Positions 56,031 to 64,000 of a stretch of 64,000 bases of DNA are shown here, one piece after another (within the stretch, counting starts at the first letter, position 1; each line of letters begins with the position of its first letter). The notes beneath the pieces were generated by a model. The model did no database searches and was not told the DNA's origin. It worked only from the letters and a program-made list of their open reading frames with translations. The position numbers and the translations under genes are program-made. This DNA is from Kineosporia babensis (GTDB lineage: Bacteria > Actinomycetota > Actinomycetes > Actinomycetales > Kineosporiaceae): positions 1 through 64,000 of the forward strand of contig NZ_JAJOMB010000021.1 in assembly GCF_021129305.1 (NCBI RefSeq), written 5' to 3'.

Positions 56031-57895
56031 CGCGTGACTCCGATCCATGACTTGAGACTTGCTCCGGCCGAGGTCACGGCGACCACGGCGGTGAGGGCCC
56101 ACAGGCCCCCGGTGACCCAGTTCTCCACGTCGACCGGCATCAGCAGGCCGGGCAGGACGATCAGCAGGACGAAAGCAGCCAGGCGCAGGTCGGCACCGAT
56201 CAGCAGGAACTCCTCGCCGGCGCCTTCGCGCACGCCGTAGGCCTGCAGGTAGTGCGCCACCGCGATGACCGCGACGAGCATCACCGCGGCCCCGTGCTGG
56301 GCCTGGACCATGGTGGCGAGCAGGTAGACGGCGGCGATCTCGGCGACCGCGACCAGCGGAGCGGCGATCACCGCGGAGCGGCCGCGCAGCCGCAGCAGGC
56401 CGGCGCCGAACCAGGGACCGGTGTCGGCGACGATCTTGGGCGTCTGGTCACCGGCCAGCGAACGGCCCCGGGAGGCCAGGGCGGCGAGCAGATAGACGCC
56501 GGCGGCCAGACCTCCGGCGCACAGCACGATCAGGGTGACCCGGGGCGTGAGAAGGGCCGCGCCCAGGGAGATCACCAGGAAGCGCTCGGCGATCGGGAAG
56601 TGCCCGATCCGTTTGAGCCAGCCGCCCACCCCGTGGGTGTCGGTGGCCGAGACGTACCCCTGCGGGATCCGGACCCGGGTGGCCGAGGCCTGCCACTGCG
56701 GGACGGGCACCACCGGCGGGTCCAGCTGCTGGCGGCGCAGCGACCAGGACAGGTCGGCCAGGCTGCGGAAGGTCTGCACCCCGATCGCCAGCGCGGCCAG
56801 CGGCCACAGGTCCAGCCCGGCCTGCGCCCCGGCGACGGCCAGGCCGAAGATGACCGCGAACTCCTTGATCCGGTCGGTGCTGGCGTCCAACCAGGCGCCG
56901 AACCGGGAGAACCGGCGGCGGTAGCGGGCCAGTTCGCCGTCGACGCAGTCGATCACCACGCACAGCTGCAGCAGCACGGCGCCGATCACCGCGGGCAGCC
57001 GGTCGCCGGTGGCGATCAGCGCGGCGGCGGCCAGGCCGATCACGAACGAGATGGCGGTGACCTGGTTGGGGGTCAGGCCCAGGCGCTCGGCCACTCCGGT
57101 CAGCCGCCAGGAGAGCTTGCGCAGCACGAAGGTGGAGAAGAAACCGTCGCCGCCGCGGGCCGCCTCCCGTAGCCGGACCCGGCGCTCGGGCAGCTCGATC
57201 AGCGCCAGCTCGGCGGTCGCGGACTCGCCCGGACCGCTGGGCCGGGCCCAGACGTAACCACCGATCGGCACCGGCTTGACCGTCACTCCGGCGGCGGGCA
57301 GCCGGCGGACGAGTTCCAGCAGCAGGCTCTCGGGCGCGCCGGGGTCGAGTTCGTGCACCACACCGGCCGCGGCCGGACGGTCGGCGGCGTCGATCCGGAG
57401 CACCTCGAGGAAGGTGTCGTCCGGACCGGCCAGCGCGGCCGTGCGCAGTCGGGGGTCGTCCAGCACGGCACCCAGAACTGTGCCGTTCGTCACCAGATCG
57501 ACCGGGATCAGCGCCAGGGCCCGGCGTGGCACCGAGTTGGAACCGATGCCGTGCGAACCGTCCTCGACCGGCGCCGGCTGCCCCGGATCGGGCTGCCCGG
57601 CCACCGCCCGGGCCAGTGCCGAGGTGCCGCCGAGGCTGCTCACCGTGACGATGTGCTCGTCGGCGACGACGATGCCCTGCTCGGCCAGGACCACCCGAAG
57701 GGCCTCCGGCCGCGGGGCCGCCTCGCCGTGAAGGTCGAGGAAGACCACGTCCAGGCCGGATTCGCTGATCAGCGTCCCGGCCACCTCGAGGCCGGCCGCG
57801 CCGGTCCGGGCCGCCGCGGGTTCGCGATCACGCATGGTGACGGCACTGCCGGTACGGTGCCGCACCGCTTCCGCCGATCGACCCTGCCCATTCAC
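56027..57895 (-). CDS. Two-domain CDP-alcohol phosphotransferase (DUF5941 type)
   Basis: This protein has 622 residues from GTG 57895; ATG 57835 (602 aa) is possible. Residues about 30-245 form a soluble, degenerate nucleotidyltransferase-like region (DVVFLDLHGEAAPRPEALRV). Residues about 250-420 are a CDP-alcohol phosphotransferase domain with intact motif (IDCVDGELARYRRRF, then GAWLDASTD). A further membrane domain of the kind called DUF5941 follows. It resembles DIPP-synthase/IPCT fusions of actinomycetes. It is the first gene of the three-gene wall-polymer operon. Confidence 0.88.
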   Translation of the reverse strand: MNGQGRSAEAVRHRTGSAVTMRDREPAAARTGAAGLEVAGTLISESGLDVVFLDLHGEAAPRPEALRVVLAEQGIVVADEHIVTVSSLGGTSALARAVAGQPDPGQPAPVEDGSHGIGSNSVPRRALALIPVDLVTNGTVLGAVLDDPRLRTAALAGPDDTFLEVLRIDAADRPAAAGVVHELDPGAPESLLLELVRRLPAAGVTVKPVPIGGYVWARPSGPGESATAELALIELPERRVRLREAARGGDGFFSTFVLRKLSWRLTGVAERLGLTPNQVTAISFVIGLAAAALIATGDRLPAVIGAVLLQLCVVIDCVDGELARYRRRFSRFGAWLDASTDRIKEFAVIFGLAVAGAQAGLDLWPLAALAIGVQTFRSLADLSWSLRRQQLDPPVVPVPQWQASATRVRIPQGYVSATDTHGVGGWLKRIGHFPIAERFLVISLGAALLTPRVTLIVLCAGGLAAGVYLLAALASRGRSLAGDQTPKIVADTGPWFGAGLLRLRGRSAVIAAPLVAVAEIAAVYLLATMVQAQHGAAVMLVAVIAVAHYLQAYGVREGAGEEFLLIGADLRLAAFVLLIVLPGLLMPVDVENWVTGGLWALTAVVAVTSAGASLKSWIGVTR

Positions 57896-58216
57896 CCTCT
57901 GGAGTCCGTTCTCTCGGTCTCGAGTCGACCGACATTAGCACTGTGTTCACGTACCGGTCGCCTGTCCGCTGAGTCACGTTCCCCGCACAGATGGTTTCCA
58001 AACCTGACACACGGTCAGATCGCCCCTGCTCCACCCGGTGGATGGTCACGCACGGCCACCATCAGGCGGGGACTGGGCCTGTAACAATCTGAACGAGCAA
58101 GAACGATCAGGCAAACGCCCAGAACTTCCGGATGATGTCCGGCTTGCCCGGCCCGCATATGCTTCCGGCCGGTCCTTCACTTCGTCCGACCGATTCCGAA
58201 AGGCTCCAGACCCCCG
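57896..58216. other. Divergent promoter region of the wall-polymer locus
   Basis: No gene here. TAATGT-like AT-rich DNA on the minus strand near 57935 is a candidate -10 for the operon going left. The right half (58085-58216) should drive the glycerophosphotransferase gene. No clear dyad seen. Confidence 0.45.
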
Positions 58217-59662
58217 ATGGCGCTGCCGAAGTCCGTGTCCAACTTTCTCCGCTCGCCCAACCCGGCCACGTTCGGGGCGCTGACGAACACCATCAGCAAC
58301 AAGCGGCGATCGATGCGTCGCGGCGGCAAGACCCGGGGGCCGCGGCTGAACCGGGTGCCCGAGGGCCCGGCGCCGGCCGCCGAGGTGGTGGTCTACTTCG
58401 CCGAGGACCGGCGCAAGATGTACCAGCTGGACCAGTGGCTGCCGGTGTTCGAGGAGCTGCACCGCCGGCACCCGGTGGTGCTGGTGCTGCGCTCCAAGGC
58501 CTCGTTCAACAACCTGAGCGAGCGCACCCCGCTGCCCACCGTCTACACCCGCCGGCTGGCCGACGTGCTGGAGCTGTACGACGAGCTGGACCCGAAGGTG
58601 GCGATCTACGTCAACAACGGCGTGGCCAACTTCCAGTCGCTCGCCGTCGCCTCGATCCTGCACGTGCACGTCAACCACGGTGAGAGCGACAAGGTCAGCA
58701 TGGTCTCGAACCAGGCCAAGGCCTACGACCGGGTGTTCGTGGCAGGTGAGGCGGCCGAGCGCCGGCACGCCGCCGCGCTGATCAACTTCGATCAGGACCG
58801 GCTGGTCCGCACCGGGCGGCCGCAGCTGGACCTGAAGTTCGAGCCGGTGCTGCCGCCCTCCGAGCGGCGCACGGTGATCTACGCCCCCACCTGGGAGGGC
58901 GAGAACGACTTCAACAACTACACCTCGGTCGACCTGTACGGCGTGCCGATCGTGCAGCAACTGCTGGCCACCGAGGGCGTGCGGGTGGTCTACCGGCCGC
59001 ACCCGCGGGTCGCCAGCAGCACCACGATCGAGGTGGTGGGCGCGCACCGGGAGATCCTCGGCCTGATCGAGCAGGCCGCCGAGGCGGATCCGCAGGCCGG
59101 TCACGCGACCGCGATGGAGGGCTCGATCCTGGCGCTCTTCCAGGAGTGCGACGCCATGGTCACCGACGTCTCCAGCGTCGGCCTGGACTTCCTGTACCTG
59201 CGCAACGATGCCCCGCTGTTCATCACCGACCGGCGCGACAACCCGGCCCAGCTGGCCGTGGACGCCCCGATCAGCGGCGCGTCCGACGTCATTGACTCGA
59301 ACACCATCGGTGGGTTCGGCAGCGTGCTGTCCGCCCGCCTGGCCGACGACTCGCGGATGGCCGAGCGGATCGCGATGCGCCGCTTCTACTTCGGCGACAT
59401 CGCGCCGGGCGAGAGCACGCAGCGCTTCCTGGACGCGGTCAGCGAGGTCGCGGCGACCCGGGACAAGATGATCGCCAAGCTCCCGCACCGCCAGACGCAC
59501 GCCTCGGCGGCCGCGGCGGCGAGTGGGGACGCGGTCGGGGACGTGTCGCCCCAGGAGGCGGCGGCCTCCGATTTCGGTCAGGAAGGCGCAGAACCAGTGG
59601 ACGCGTCGCTCGCCTCGGCTCCCGCGGTGGAGCAGTTGGGGGACGTGGCCGCCGGCCGCTGA
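58217..59662 (+). CDS. CDP-glycerol glycerophosphotransferase-like enzyme
   Basis: This 481-aa peripheral enzyme of the TagF/TagB GT-B family has MYQLDQWLPVFEELHRR, HVHVNHGESDKVSMVSN with the catalytic His, RTGRPQLDLK, YAPTWEGENDF, RVVYRPHPRV and the donor-binding MVTDVSSVGLDFLYL. It transfers phosphoglycerol or a similar phosphopolyol to build teichoic-acid-like chains. A basic N-terminus and an Ala-rich disordered C-terminus of about 65 residues flank the core. It starts with ATG. Six bases separate it from the GDPD gene, so they are co-transcribed. Confidence 0.9.
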   Translation: MALPKSVSNFLRSPNPATFGALTNTISNKRRSMRRGGKTRGPRLNRVPEGPAPAAEVVVYFAEDRRKMYQLDQWLPVFEELHRRHPVVLVLRSKASFNNLSERTPLPTVYTRRLADVLELYDELDPKVAIYVNNGVANFQSLAVASILHVHVNHGESDKVSMVSNQAKAYDRVFVAGEAAERRHAAALINFDQDRLVRTGRPQLDLKFEPVLPPSERRTVIYAPTWEGENDFNNYTSVDLYGVPIVQQLLATEGVRVVYRPHPRVASSTTIEVVGAHREILGLIEQAAEADPQAGHATAMEGSILALFQECDAMVTDVSSVGLDFLYLRNDAPLFITDRRDNPAQLAVDAPISGASDVIDSNTIGGFGSVLSARLADDSRMAERIAMRRFYFGDIAPGESTQRFLDAVSEVAATRDKMIAKLPHRQTHASAAAAASGDAVGDVSPQEAAASDFGQEGAEPVDASLASAPAVEQLGDVAAGR

Positions 59663-59668
59663 ATCAGC

Positions 59669-60463
59669 ATGTCCGAGCAGAACTCATCCGCAGCTCAGCG
59701 TGGCCCGTTCGGCCCCGGGCTGACGATCGCCTCGCACCGGGGTTTCGGCAAGAACGTGGCGGGCTGGCCGGAGAATTCGCTGCCGGCCTTCCGCGAGGCG
59801 GTGCGCCACGGGGTGCCCTGGCTCGAGGTGGACGTGCGGCGCACCCGCGACGGCGGGCTGTTCGTCCACCACTGGCCGAGCGTGAGCCCGGACGACGGCC
59901 GGTTCGTGTCGGACCTGAGCACGGACGAGGCGCACAAGGCCGGGCTGCTGGCGCTGCCGGACCTGCTGGAGGTGGTCCCGGCCGGCGTCGGGCTGATCTT
60001 CGACGTGAAGACGGCTCTGGAGGACGCGCTGCTGCCGCCCTCCCAGGACACCACCGCCCTGCTGCTGCCGACTCTGGAAGCCGAGCGCACGCGTCCGTTG
60101 CTCGTGACCTCGTTCGACCCGGCCTCGTTGCTGTTCGTGGGCCGGGAGATGCCGGGGGTGGCGCGCGGGCTGATCACCTGGATCTCGTTCCCGATCCGCA
60201 AGGCCGTACCGGCGGCCGCCCGGCTGGGGGTGGAGGTGCTGTCGGCGCACTGGAAGTCGTTCGGCCCCAACGGCACCGACTCCGCCCCGCACCACCGCCC
60301 GGCCGGTTACGCGATCGACATCGCGCACCGGGCCGGACTGCAGGTGCTGGCCTGGTCACCGGCGCTGGAACCGGCCGCGGAACTGGCCGCGGCCGGGGTG
60401 GACGCCCTGGTGGTGGACGACGTCCCGGGGGCGCTAGCTCTGGCCCGGCGCCTGAACGCCTGA
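59669..60463 (+). CDS. Glycerophosphodiester phosphodiesterase family protein
   Basis: This 264-aa TIM barrel carries the GDPD signature: IASHRGFGKNVAGWPENSLP, VPWLEVDVRRTRDGGLFVHH (second catalytic His) and, late, IDIAHRAGLQVLAWSPA. It hydrolyses glycerophosphodiesters or teichoic acid-like linkages. There is no signal peptide, so it acts in the cytosol. Its position right after the glycerophosphotransferase suggests recycling or control of the phosphoglycerol precursors. The 3' end overlaps the small membrane gene on the other strand by 30 bp. Confidence 0.92.
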   Translation: MSEQNSSAAQRGPFGPGLTIASHRGFGKNVAGWPENSLPAFREAVRHGVPWLEVDVRRTRDGGLFVHHWPSVSPDDGRFVSDLSTDEAHKAGLLALPDLLEVVPAGVGLIFDVKTALEDALLPPSQDTTALLLPTLEAERTRPLLVTSFDPASLLFVGREMPGVARGLITWISFPIRKAVPAAARLGVEVLSAHWKSFGPNGTDSAPHHRPAGYAIDIAHRAGLQVLAWSPALEPAAELAAAGVDALVVDDVPGALALARRLNA

Positions 60464-60670
60464 GTCCTTCGGCTGCTCCCGCTCGAGCTGGTCGGCGTTG
60501 AACTTCACCGTGCGCATGTGCTTGGTCATGCTGCGGATCAGCAGCACGGTGACCACCGCGAGCAGGAACACCGTCATGAACCCGAGGAAACCGGGCGAGA
60601 CGATGTCCGGGTCGGGCACCCGCACCGCATCCGGCTTGTTCGAGGCGAGGCTCACCACGGCGGAGATCAC
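60434..60670 (-). CDS. Small single-span membrane protein downstream of mca
   Basis: This 78-aa protein has an exposed N-terminus of about 28 residues (PDAVRVPDPDIVSPG), one helix (FLGFMTVFLLAVVTVLLI) and a basic then acidic cytoplasmic tail (RSMTKHMRTVKFNADQLERE). Similar small proteins follow mca in many actinobacteria; the role is unknown. It starts with GTG 60670, 41 bp after the mca stop, likely in the same operon. Confidence 0.8.
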   Translation of the reverse strand: MISAVVSLASNKPDAVRVPDPDIVSPGFLGFMTVFLLAVVTVLLIRSMTKHMRTVKFNADQLEREQPKDSGVQAPGQS

Positions 60671-60711
60671 TGCATCACACCCAGTTCGTCAGACTCTGGC
60701 CGCGGTCGGCT

Positions 60712-61596
60712 TCAGACCCGGGCCCGGTCGCGGATGCCGGCGAACAGGTCGTCCTCCGGCAGTTCCGACTGCACCAGACTACGCGCCAGCTCGAAGTCGT
60801 CGGTCGGCCACACCTGGGCCTGCATGTCGTTCGGGATCGCGAAGAACCAGCCGTCCGGGTCGATCTGGGTGGCGTGCGAGCGCAGCGCCTCGTCCCGGCG
60901 GTCCATCCAGCCGACGATGTTGACCCGGGTGGTGATCTCCCGCTCGGGCGGGCGGGTGCCGTCCTCGCGGGCCTTCAGCCACTCCCCGATCGGCGACTCC
61001 TTGCCGGCCGCGAGCAGGGCTTCGTGGAACGCGGTCATCCGGCCGCGGGAGAAGCCCACGTCGTAGTACAGCTTCAGCGGGGTCCAGGGCTCGCCGCTGT
61101 CCGGGTAGCGGGTGGGGTCGCCGGCCGACTCGAACGCCTCGACCGAGACCTTGTGGGTCATGATGTGGTCGGGGTGCGGGTAGCCACCCAGCTCGTTGTA
61201 CGTGGTCATCACGTGCGGGCGGAACTCGCGCACCAGGCGCACCAGCGGCGCCGAGGCGATCTCGAGCGGCTGGGCCGCAAAGCAGCCCTCGGGCAGCGGC
61301 GGCAGCGGGTCGCCCTCGGGCAGGCCGGAGTCGACGAAGCCGAGCCAGTGGTGCTTCACCCCGAGCGCCGCGGCGGCGTTGGCCATCTCCTTGCGGCGGA
61401 GTTCGGGCAGGTCACGCTCCACCTCGGGGTCGCCCTGCAGCTTGGGGTTCAGCACGTCGCCGCGCTCGCCACCGGTGCAGCTGACGACCAGGACGTCCAC
61501 GCCCTCGTCCACGTAACGGGCGAGCGTGGCGGCGCCCTTGCTGGACTCGTCGTCGGGATGCGCGTGCACCGCCATGAGCCTGAGCTGCTCGGCCAT
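60712..61596 (-). CDS. mca: Mycothiol S-conjugate amidase
   Basis: This 294-aa zinc hydrolase of the MshB/Mca (PIG-L) family cleaves mycothiol S-conjugates to release mercapturic acids for export, a detoxification step. Zinc ligands are seen in VHAHPDDESSKGAA (His, Asp) and YPHPDHIMTHKVS (His). The family start MAEQLRLMAVHAHPD is standard, with AGGAGG 9 nt upstream. It shows that the organism makes mycothiol. Divergent gene: DUF4307. Confidence 0.95.
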   Translation of the reverse strand: MAEQLRLMAVHAHPDDESSKGAATLARYVDEGVDVLVVSCTGGERGDVLNPKLQGDPEVERDLPELRRKEMANAAAALGVKHHWLGFVDSGLPEGDPLPPLPEGCFAAQPLEIASAPLVRLVREFRPHVMTTYNELGGYPHPDHIMTHKVSVEAFESAGDPTRYPDSGEPWTPLKLYYDVGFSRGRMTAFHEALLAAGKESPIGEWLKAREDGTRPPEREITTRVNIVGWMDRRDEALRSHATQIDPDGWFFAIPNDMQAQVWPTDDFELARSLVQSELPEDDLFAGIRDRARV

Positions 61597-61749
61597 GCCG
61601 GGGTCCTCCTGAGATCAGAATTCGGGCGGGAGACCGGGCTCAGGCGCCCCAGTGGCAGGCCCATCCCGGTCTGAGTGGACAATCATGTCGGACGCCCGGG
61701 CATTCCCGGACCACCGCCCGATGCCATCTGACAGCCAGAGGACCTGCGC

Positions 61750-62139
61750 GTGAGCGACACCCATCTGCACGAGCGCTACGGCAAGCCGCGCACGGTGAAC
61801 CGCCGGCTGGTGATCGCCGTCCTGGTGGTGCTGGCGGCCGTGGTGCTGGCGTTCACCTACTGGGTGACCGTGATCGACCGGGACAAGGTCACCTGGCAGG
61901 ACCACAGCTTCGACGTGCGCTCGGCCTCCGAGGTGGTGGTCACCTTCGACCTGCAGCTGCACGCCGGGGCCGAGCGCGCGGTCTGCACCGTGCACGCCCT
62001 GAACTCGCTGAACACCGAGGTGGGCCGGCAGGACGTGGAGGTCGAGGGCGACGCCGACGGCCGGGTCCGGATGACCGTGACGATTCCCACCAGCGAAGAG
62101 GCCACCACCGGCCTGGTGAGTGGCTGCCTCGCCGCCTGA
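61750..62139 (+). CDS. DUF4307 membrane protein
   Basis: This 129-aa protein has the basic start SDTHLHERYGKPRTVNRRL, one helix (VIAVLVVLAAVVLAFTYWV) and an extracytoplasmic domain with two Cys (AERAVCTVHAL and LVSGCLAA) that could pair. DUF4307 is conserved next to mca in actinobacteria; function unknown. The start is GTG 61750 with AGAGGA 8 nt upstream. Confidence 0.92.
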   Translation: MSDTHLHERYGKPRTVNRRLVIAVLVVLAAVVLAFTYWVTVIDRDKVTWQDHSFDVRSASEVVVTFDLQLHAGAERAVCTVHALNSLNTEVGRQDVEVEGDADGRVRMTVTIPTSEEATTGLVSGCLAA

Positions 62140-62309
62140 CCGGCAACGTTACCGGTGGGGTGGATGAGCCGGGCGGAACCGTTCACCGGTGCCCGGCGTT
62201 GCACCCTGCACCTGCAATCCGGGCTTTCTTGTTAAGCTCAAGGTTTCGTCCCGGACGCCGTTGCCGCATAAAAGAGCGGCCTCAATGCGACCAGAAATGG
62301 AGATGCCCC

Positions 62310-62801
62310 GTGAGCGAGACCGGTGCTGCCGTCGCATGGCTGACCCAAGACGCCTATGACCGGTTGAAGAAAGAGTTCGAGTACCTCTCGGGCGAGGGCC
62401 GGGTCGACATCGCCAAGAAGATCGAGGCCGCCCGCGCCGAGGGCGACCTGAAGGAGAACGGCGGCTACCACGCGGCCAAGGACGAGCAGGGCAAGCAGGA
62501 GGCCCGCATCCGTCAGCTGCGTCAGCTGCTGGAGACCGCGCAGGTCGGCGAGGCGCTGGCCGACGACGGCACGGTCGCCTCGGGCAGCGTGGTCACCATC
62601 GACCTGGCCGGCGAGGAGATGACCTTCCTGCTCGGCAGCCGCGAGGTGGCCGGCGACACGGAGCTCGAGGTCTACAGCGAGAAGAGCCCGCTCGGCGCGG
62701 CGATCGCAGGCCACAAGGTGGGCGACACCACGGCGTACACCGCCCCCAACGGCCGCGAGCTCAAGGTGAAGATTCTCGAGGCGAAGCCTTTCTCGGGCTG
62801 A
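62310..62801 (+). CDS. greA: Transcription elongation factor GreA
   Basis: This 163-aa protein binds RNA polymerase and induces cleavage of backtracked transcripts. The N-terminal coiled coil begins AYDRLKKEFEYLSGEGR, and the acidic tip is in ARAEGDLKENGGYHAAKDEQ with the Asp-Leu-x-Glu-Asn residues. The C-terminal FKBP-like domain has EKSPLGAAIAGHKVGD. I use GTG 62310 with GGAG 7 nt upstream; the frame is open further up but not supported. TAAGCT (62233-62238) is a possible -10. Confidence 0.96.
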   Translation: MSETGAAVAWLTQDAYDRLKKEFEYLSGEGRVDIAKKIEAARAEGDLKENGGYHAAKDEQGKQEARIRQLRQLLETAQVGEALADDGTVASGSVVTIDLAGEEMTFLLGSREVAGDTELEVYSEKSPLGAAIAGHKVGDTTAYTAPNGRELKVKILEAKPFSG

Positions 62802-62814
62802 TATTTCGTCGCTC

Positions 62815-62843
62815 GGCCGGTCGCCCTTTCCGGGCGGCCGGCC
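62815..62843 (+). terminator. greA terminator
   Basis: A 12-bp stem (62815-62826 and 62832-62843, one G-U pair) with a 5-nt loop is followed by GTTCGCTTTTGC. It starts 14 bp after the greA stop. Confidence 0.88.
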
Positions 62844-62917
62844 GTTCGCTTTTGCGGCCTTACCCCGATATCGCCGGATCAAAACCCCCGGATCGGAAAA
62901 CTGGGATGATCTGAATC

Positions 62918-64000
62918 ATGTGCGGGCTGGCCGGGGAAGTGCGCTTCGACTCGGCGCGCGCCGACATCCGCACGGTCGACGCAATGACTGCGGCCCTGGC
63001 CGACCGGGGCCCGGACGATGCCGGTCTGTGGTCGCACGGGCGAGTGGCGCTCGGCCATCGCCGGCTGCGGCTGATCGACCTGTCCGACGCCAGTGCCCAG
63101 CCGATGAGCACCCCGGAAGCCGGGCTGACCGGCGTCCTCAATGGGTGCATCTACAACTACCGCGAGCTGCGCACCGAACTGGCCGCCGCCGGGCACCGGT
63201 TCTTCTCCGACGGGGACACCGAGGTGGCGCTCCGGGCGTACGCGCACTGGGGCCCGCAGTTCGCCGAGCACCTGATCGGCACGTTCGCCGTAGCCATCAC
63301 CGAAAGGGACTCCGGGCGCCTGGTTCTCGCCCGCGACCGGCTCGGCGTCAAACCGCTTTACCTGGCCGCATCGCCCGGGGTGCTGCGGTTCGCCAGCACT
63401 TTGCCGGCATTGCTGGCGGCCGACGGGGTAGACACTTCGATCGACCCGGTGGCTCTGGCGCACTACCTGAGCTTTCACAGCGTGGTGCCGGCGCCCCGCA
63501 CCATCCTCGCCGGAGTCCGCAAGCTACCCCCGGCCACCGTGCGTGTGGTCGAGCCGGATGGCCGCAGTACCGATCACGTCTACTGGCGGCCGGATTTCAG
63601 CCGTAAGCCCGAACACGCGGCGTGGACCGAGAAGGACTGGCAGGAACAGCTGCTGGCCTCACTGCGGACCGCCGTGAAGCGTAGGTCGATCGCCGATGTC
63701 GAGGTGGGCGTGCTGCTTTCCGGCGGGCTGGACTCCAGCCTGGTGGTGGCGCTGCTGGCCAGCGAGCACGGGCCGGGGCTCAAGACGTTCTCGATCGGCT
63801 TCGACAGCAGCGACGAGCAACTGGGCGACGAGTTCCGGTACTCGGACCTGGTGGCGCAGATGTACGGCACCGATCACCAGCGCATCCGGGTCGGTGAGGA
63901 AGATCTGGTGCAGCCGATCGAGGCCTGCCTGGCGGCCATGCCCGAGCCGATGGTCAGCCACGACTGCGTGGCCTTCTACCTGCTCAGCCAGGTGGTCTCG
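62918..64000 (+). CDS. asnO: N-acetylglutaminylglutamine amidotransferase, 3' end outside window
   Basis: 361 codons are visible and the frame runs off the end. The N-terminal Ntn glutaminase has the catalytic Cys2 in MCGLAGEVRFDSA, then DRGPDDAGLW, NGCIYNYRELRTEL and the SDGDTEV loop. The synthetase part carries the PP-loop LLSGGLDSSLVVALL and then SIGFDSSDEQ. The extended FNGCIYNYRE-like and MPEPMVSHDCVAFYLLSQ segments separate it from AsnB and match the NAGGN synthetase AsnO. It makes the osmolyte N-acetylglutaminylglutamine amide with a partner ligase (ngg), expected just downstream. Confidence 0.9.
   Translation, partial: MCGLAGEVRFDSARADIRTVDAMTAALADRGPDDAGLWSHGRVALGHRRLRLIDLSDASAQPMSTPEAGLTGVLNGCIYNYRELRTELAAAGHRFFSDGDTEVALRAYAHWGPQFAEHLIGTFAVAITERDSGRLVLARDRLGVKPLYLAASPGVLRFASTLPALLAADGVDTSIDPVALAHYLSFHSVVPAPRTILAGVRKLPPATVRVVEPDGRSTDHVYWRPDFSRKPEHAAWTEKDWQEQLLASLRTAVKRRSIADVEVGVLLSGGLDSSLVVALLASEHGPGLKTFSIGFDSSDEQLGDEFRYSDLVAQMYGTDHQRIRVGEEDLVQPIEACLAAMPEPMVSHDCVAFYLLSQVVS

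Noticed and set aside
58046-59500. 484-aa minus-strand frame opposite the glycerophosphotransferase gene
   Set aside because: It is an antisense shadow; the plus strand carries all family motifs.

Overview
The window is high-GC, almost fully coding DNA from an actinomycete. GC-rich third codon positions, GTG and TTG starts, a mycothiol S-conjugate amidase (mca) and a VanW/peptidoglycan-binding protein with a huge disordered N-terminus support this. So do DUF4245, DUF4307, DUF397 and DUF5941-type proteins and many apparently leaderless genes. The gene set would fit a Kineosporiaceae-like genus, but that placement is inference. I see no rRNA, tRNA, CRISPR array, prophage or complete insertion sequence.

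Layout. 1-3.4 kb: 3' part of a VanW-domain surface protein with Arg-rich pentapeptide repeats. 3.4-9.2 kb: a complete peptide ABC importer operon on the minus strand (oppA-B-C-D-F), with hairpins between oppA and oppB. 9.8-17 kb: typA, a Nudix hydrolase, a pterin dehydratase/glyoxalase-like fusion, an LpqW-like lipoprotein, a small Cys protein coupled to a cysteine-desulfurase-like enzyme, a small membrane protein and a 157-bp inverted-repeat element. 17-24 kb: three regulator/enzyme modules (TetR with a 14-TM MFS exporter and two clear operator dyads; hydrolase and DinB; TetR and SDR) and a GH128 lipid-free secreted/anchored glucanase. 24-28.3 kb: an accessory zone with less biased codon use. 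It holds a phosphatase, a nucleotidyltransferase, a VOC protein, a YefM/RelE-type toxin-antitoxin pair with TGTACA operators, and a small cassette bounded by a duplicated 3' end of ychF.

28.3-44.3 kb is mostly housekeeping: ychF, rmuC, glutathione-independent formaldehyde dehydrogenase, ispH, xseA-xseB, a PfkB sugar kinase, plsC with its own TetR gene, class I fumarase, beta-carbonic anhydrase and class II fumarase. 44.4-50 kb holds two tandem paralogous lytic transglycosylases (one with a CRP-like site upstream), PIN-PhoH and a cis-prenyltransferase. 50-54 kb holds hemolysin III, an unknown protein preceded by a perfect 16-bp-arm palindrome, DUF397 and a thioredoxin-fold DUF255 protein. 54.3-60.5 kb is a divergent wall-polymer locus: GT2, two CDP-alcohol phosphotransferases, a CDP-glycerol glycerophosphotransferase-like enzyme and a glycerophosphodiesterase. 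60.4-64 kb holds mca with a small membrane partner, DUF4307, greA and the start of the N-acetylglutaminylglutamine amide osmolyte synthetase (asnO), cut by the window end.

The most interesting items are the ychF-flanked cassette, the phosphopolyol wall-polymer locus with an Asp-to-His change in one phosphotransferase motif, two intergenic arrays of about 50-bp repeats, the 157-bp inverted-repeat element, and a recurrent TANNNT-(6 to 8 nt)-start codon arrangement that marks leaderless genes and decides several starts.
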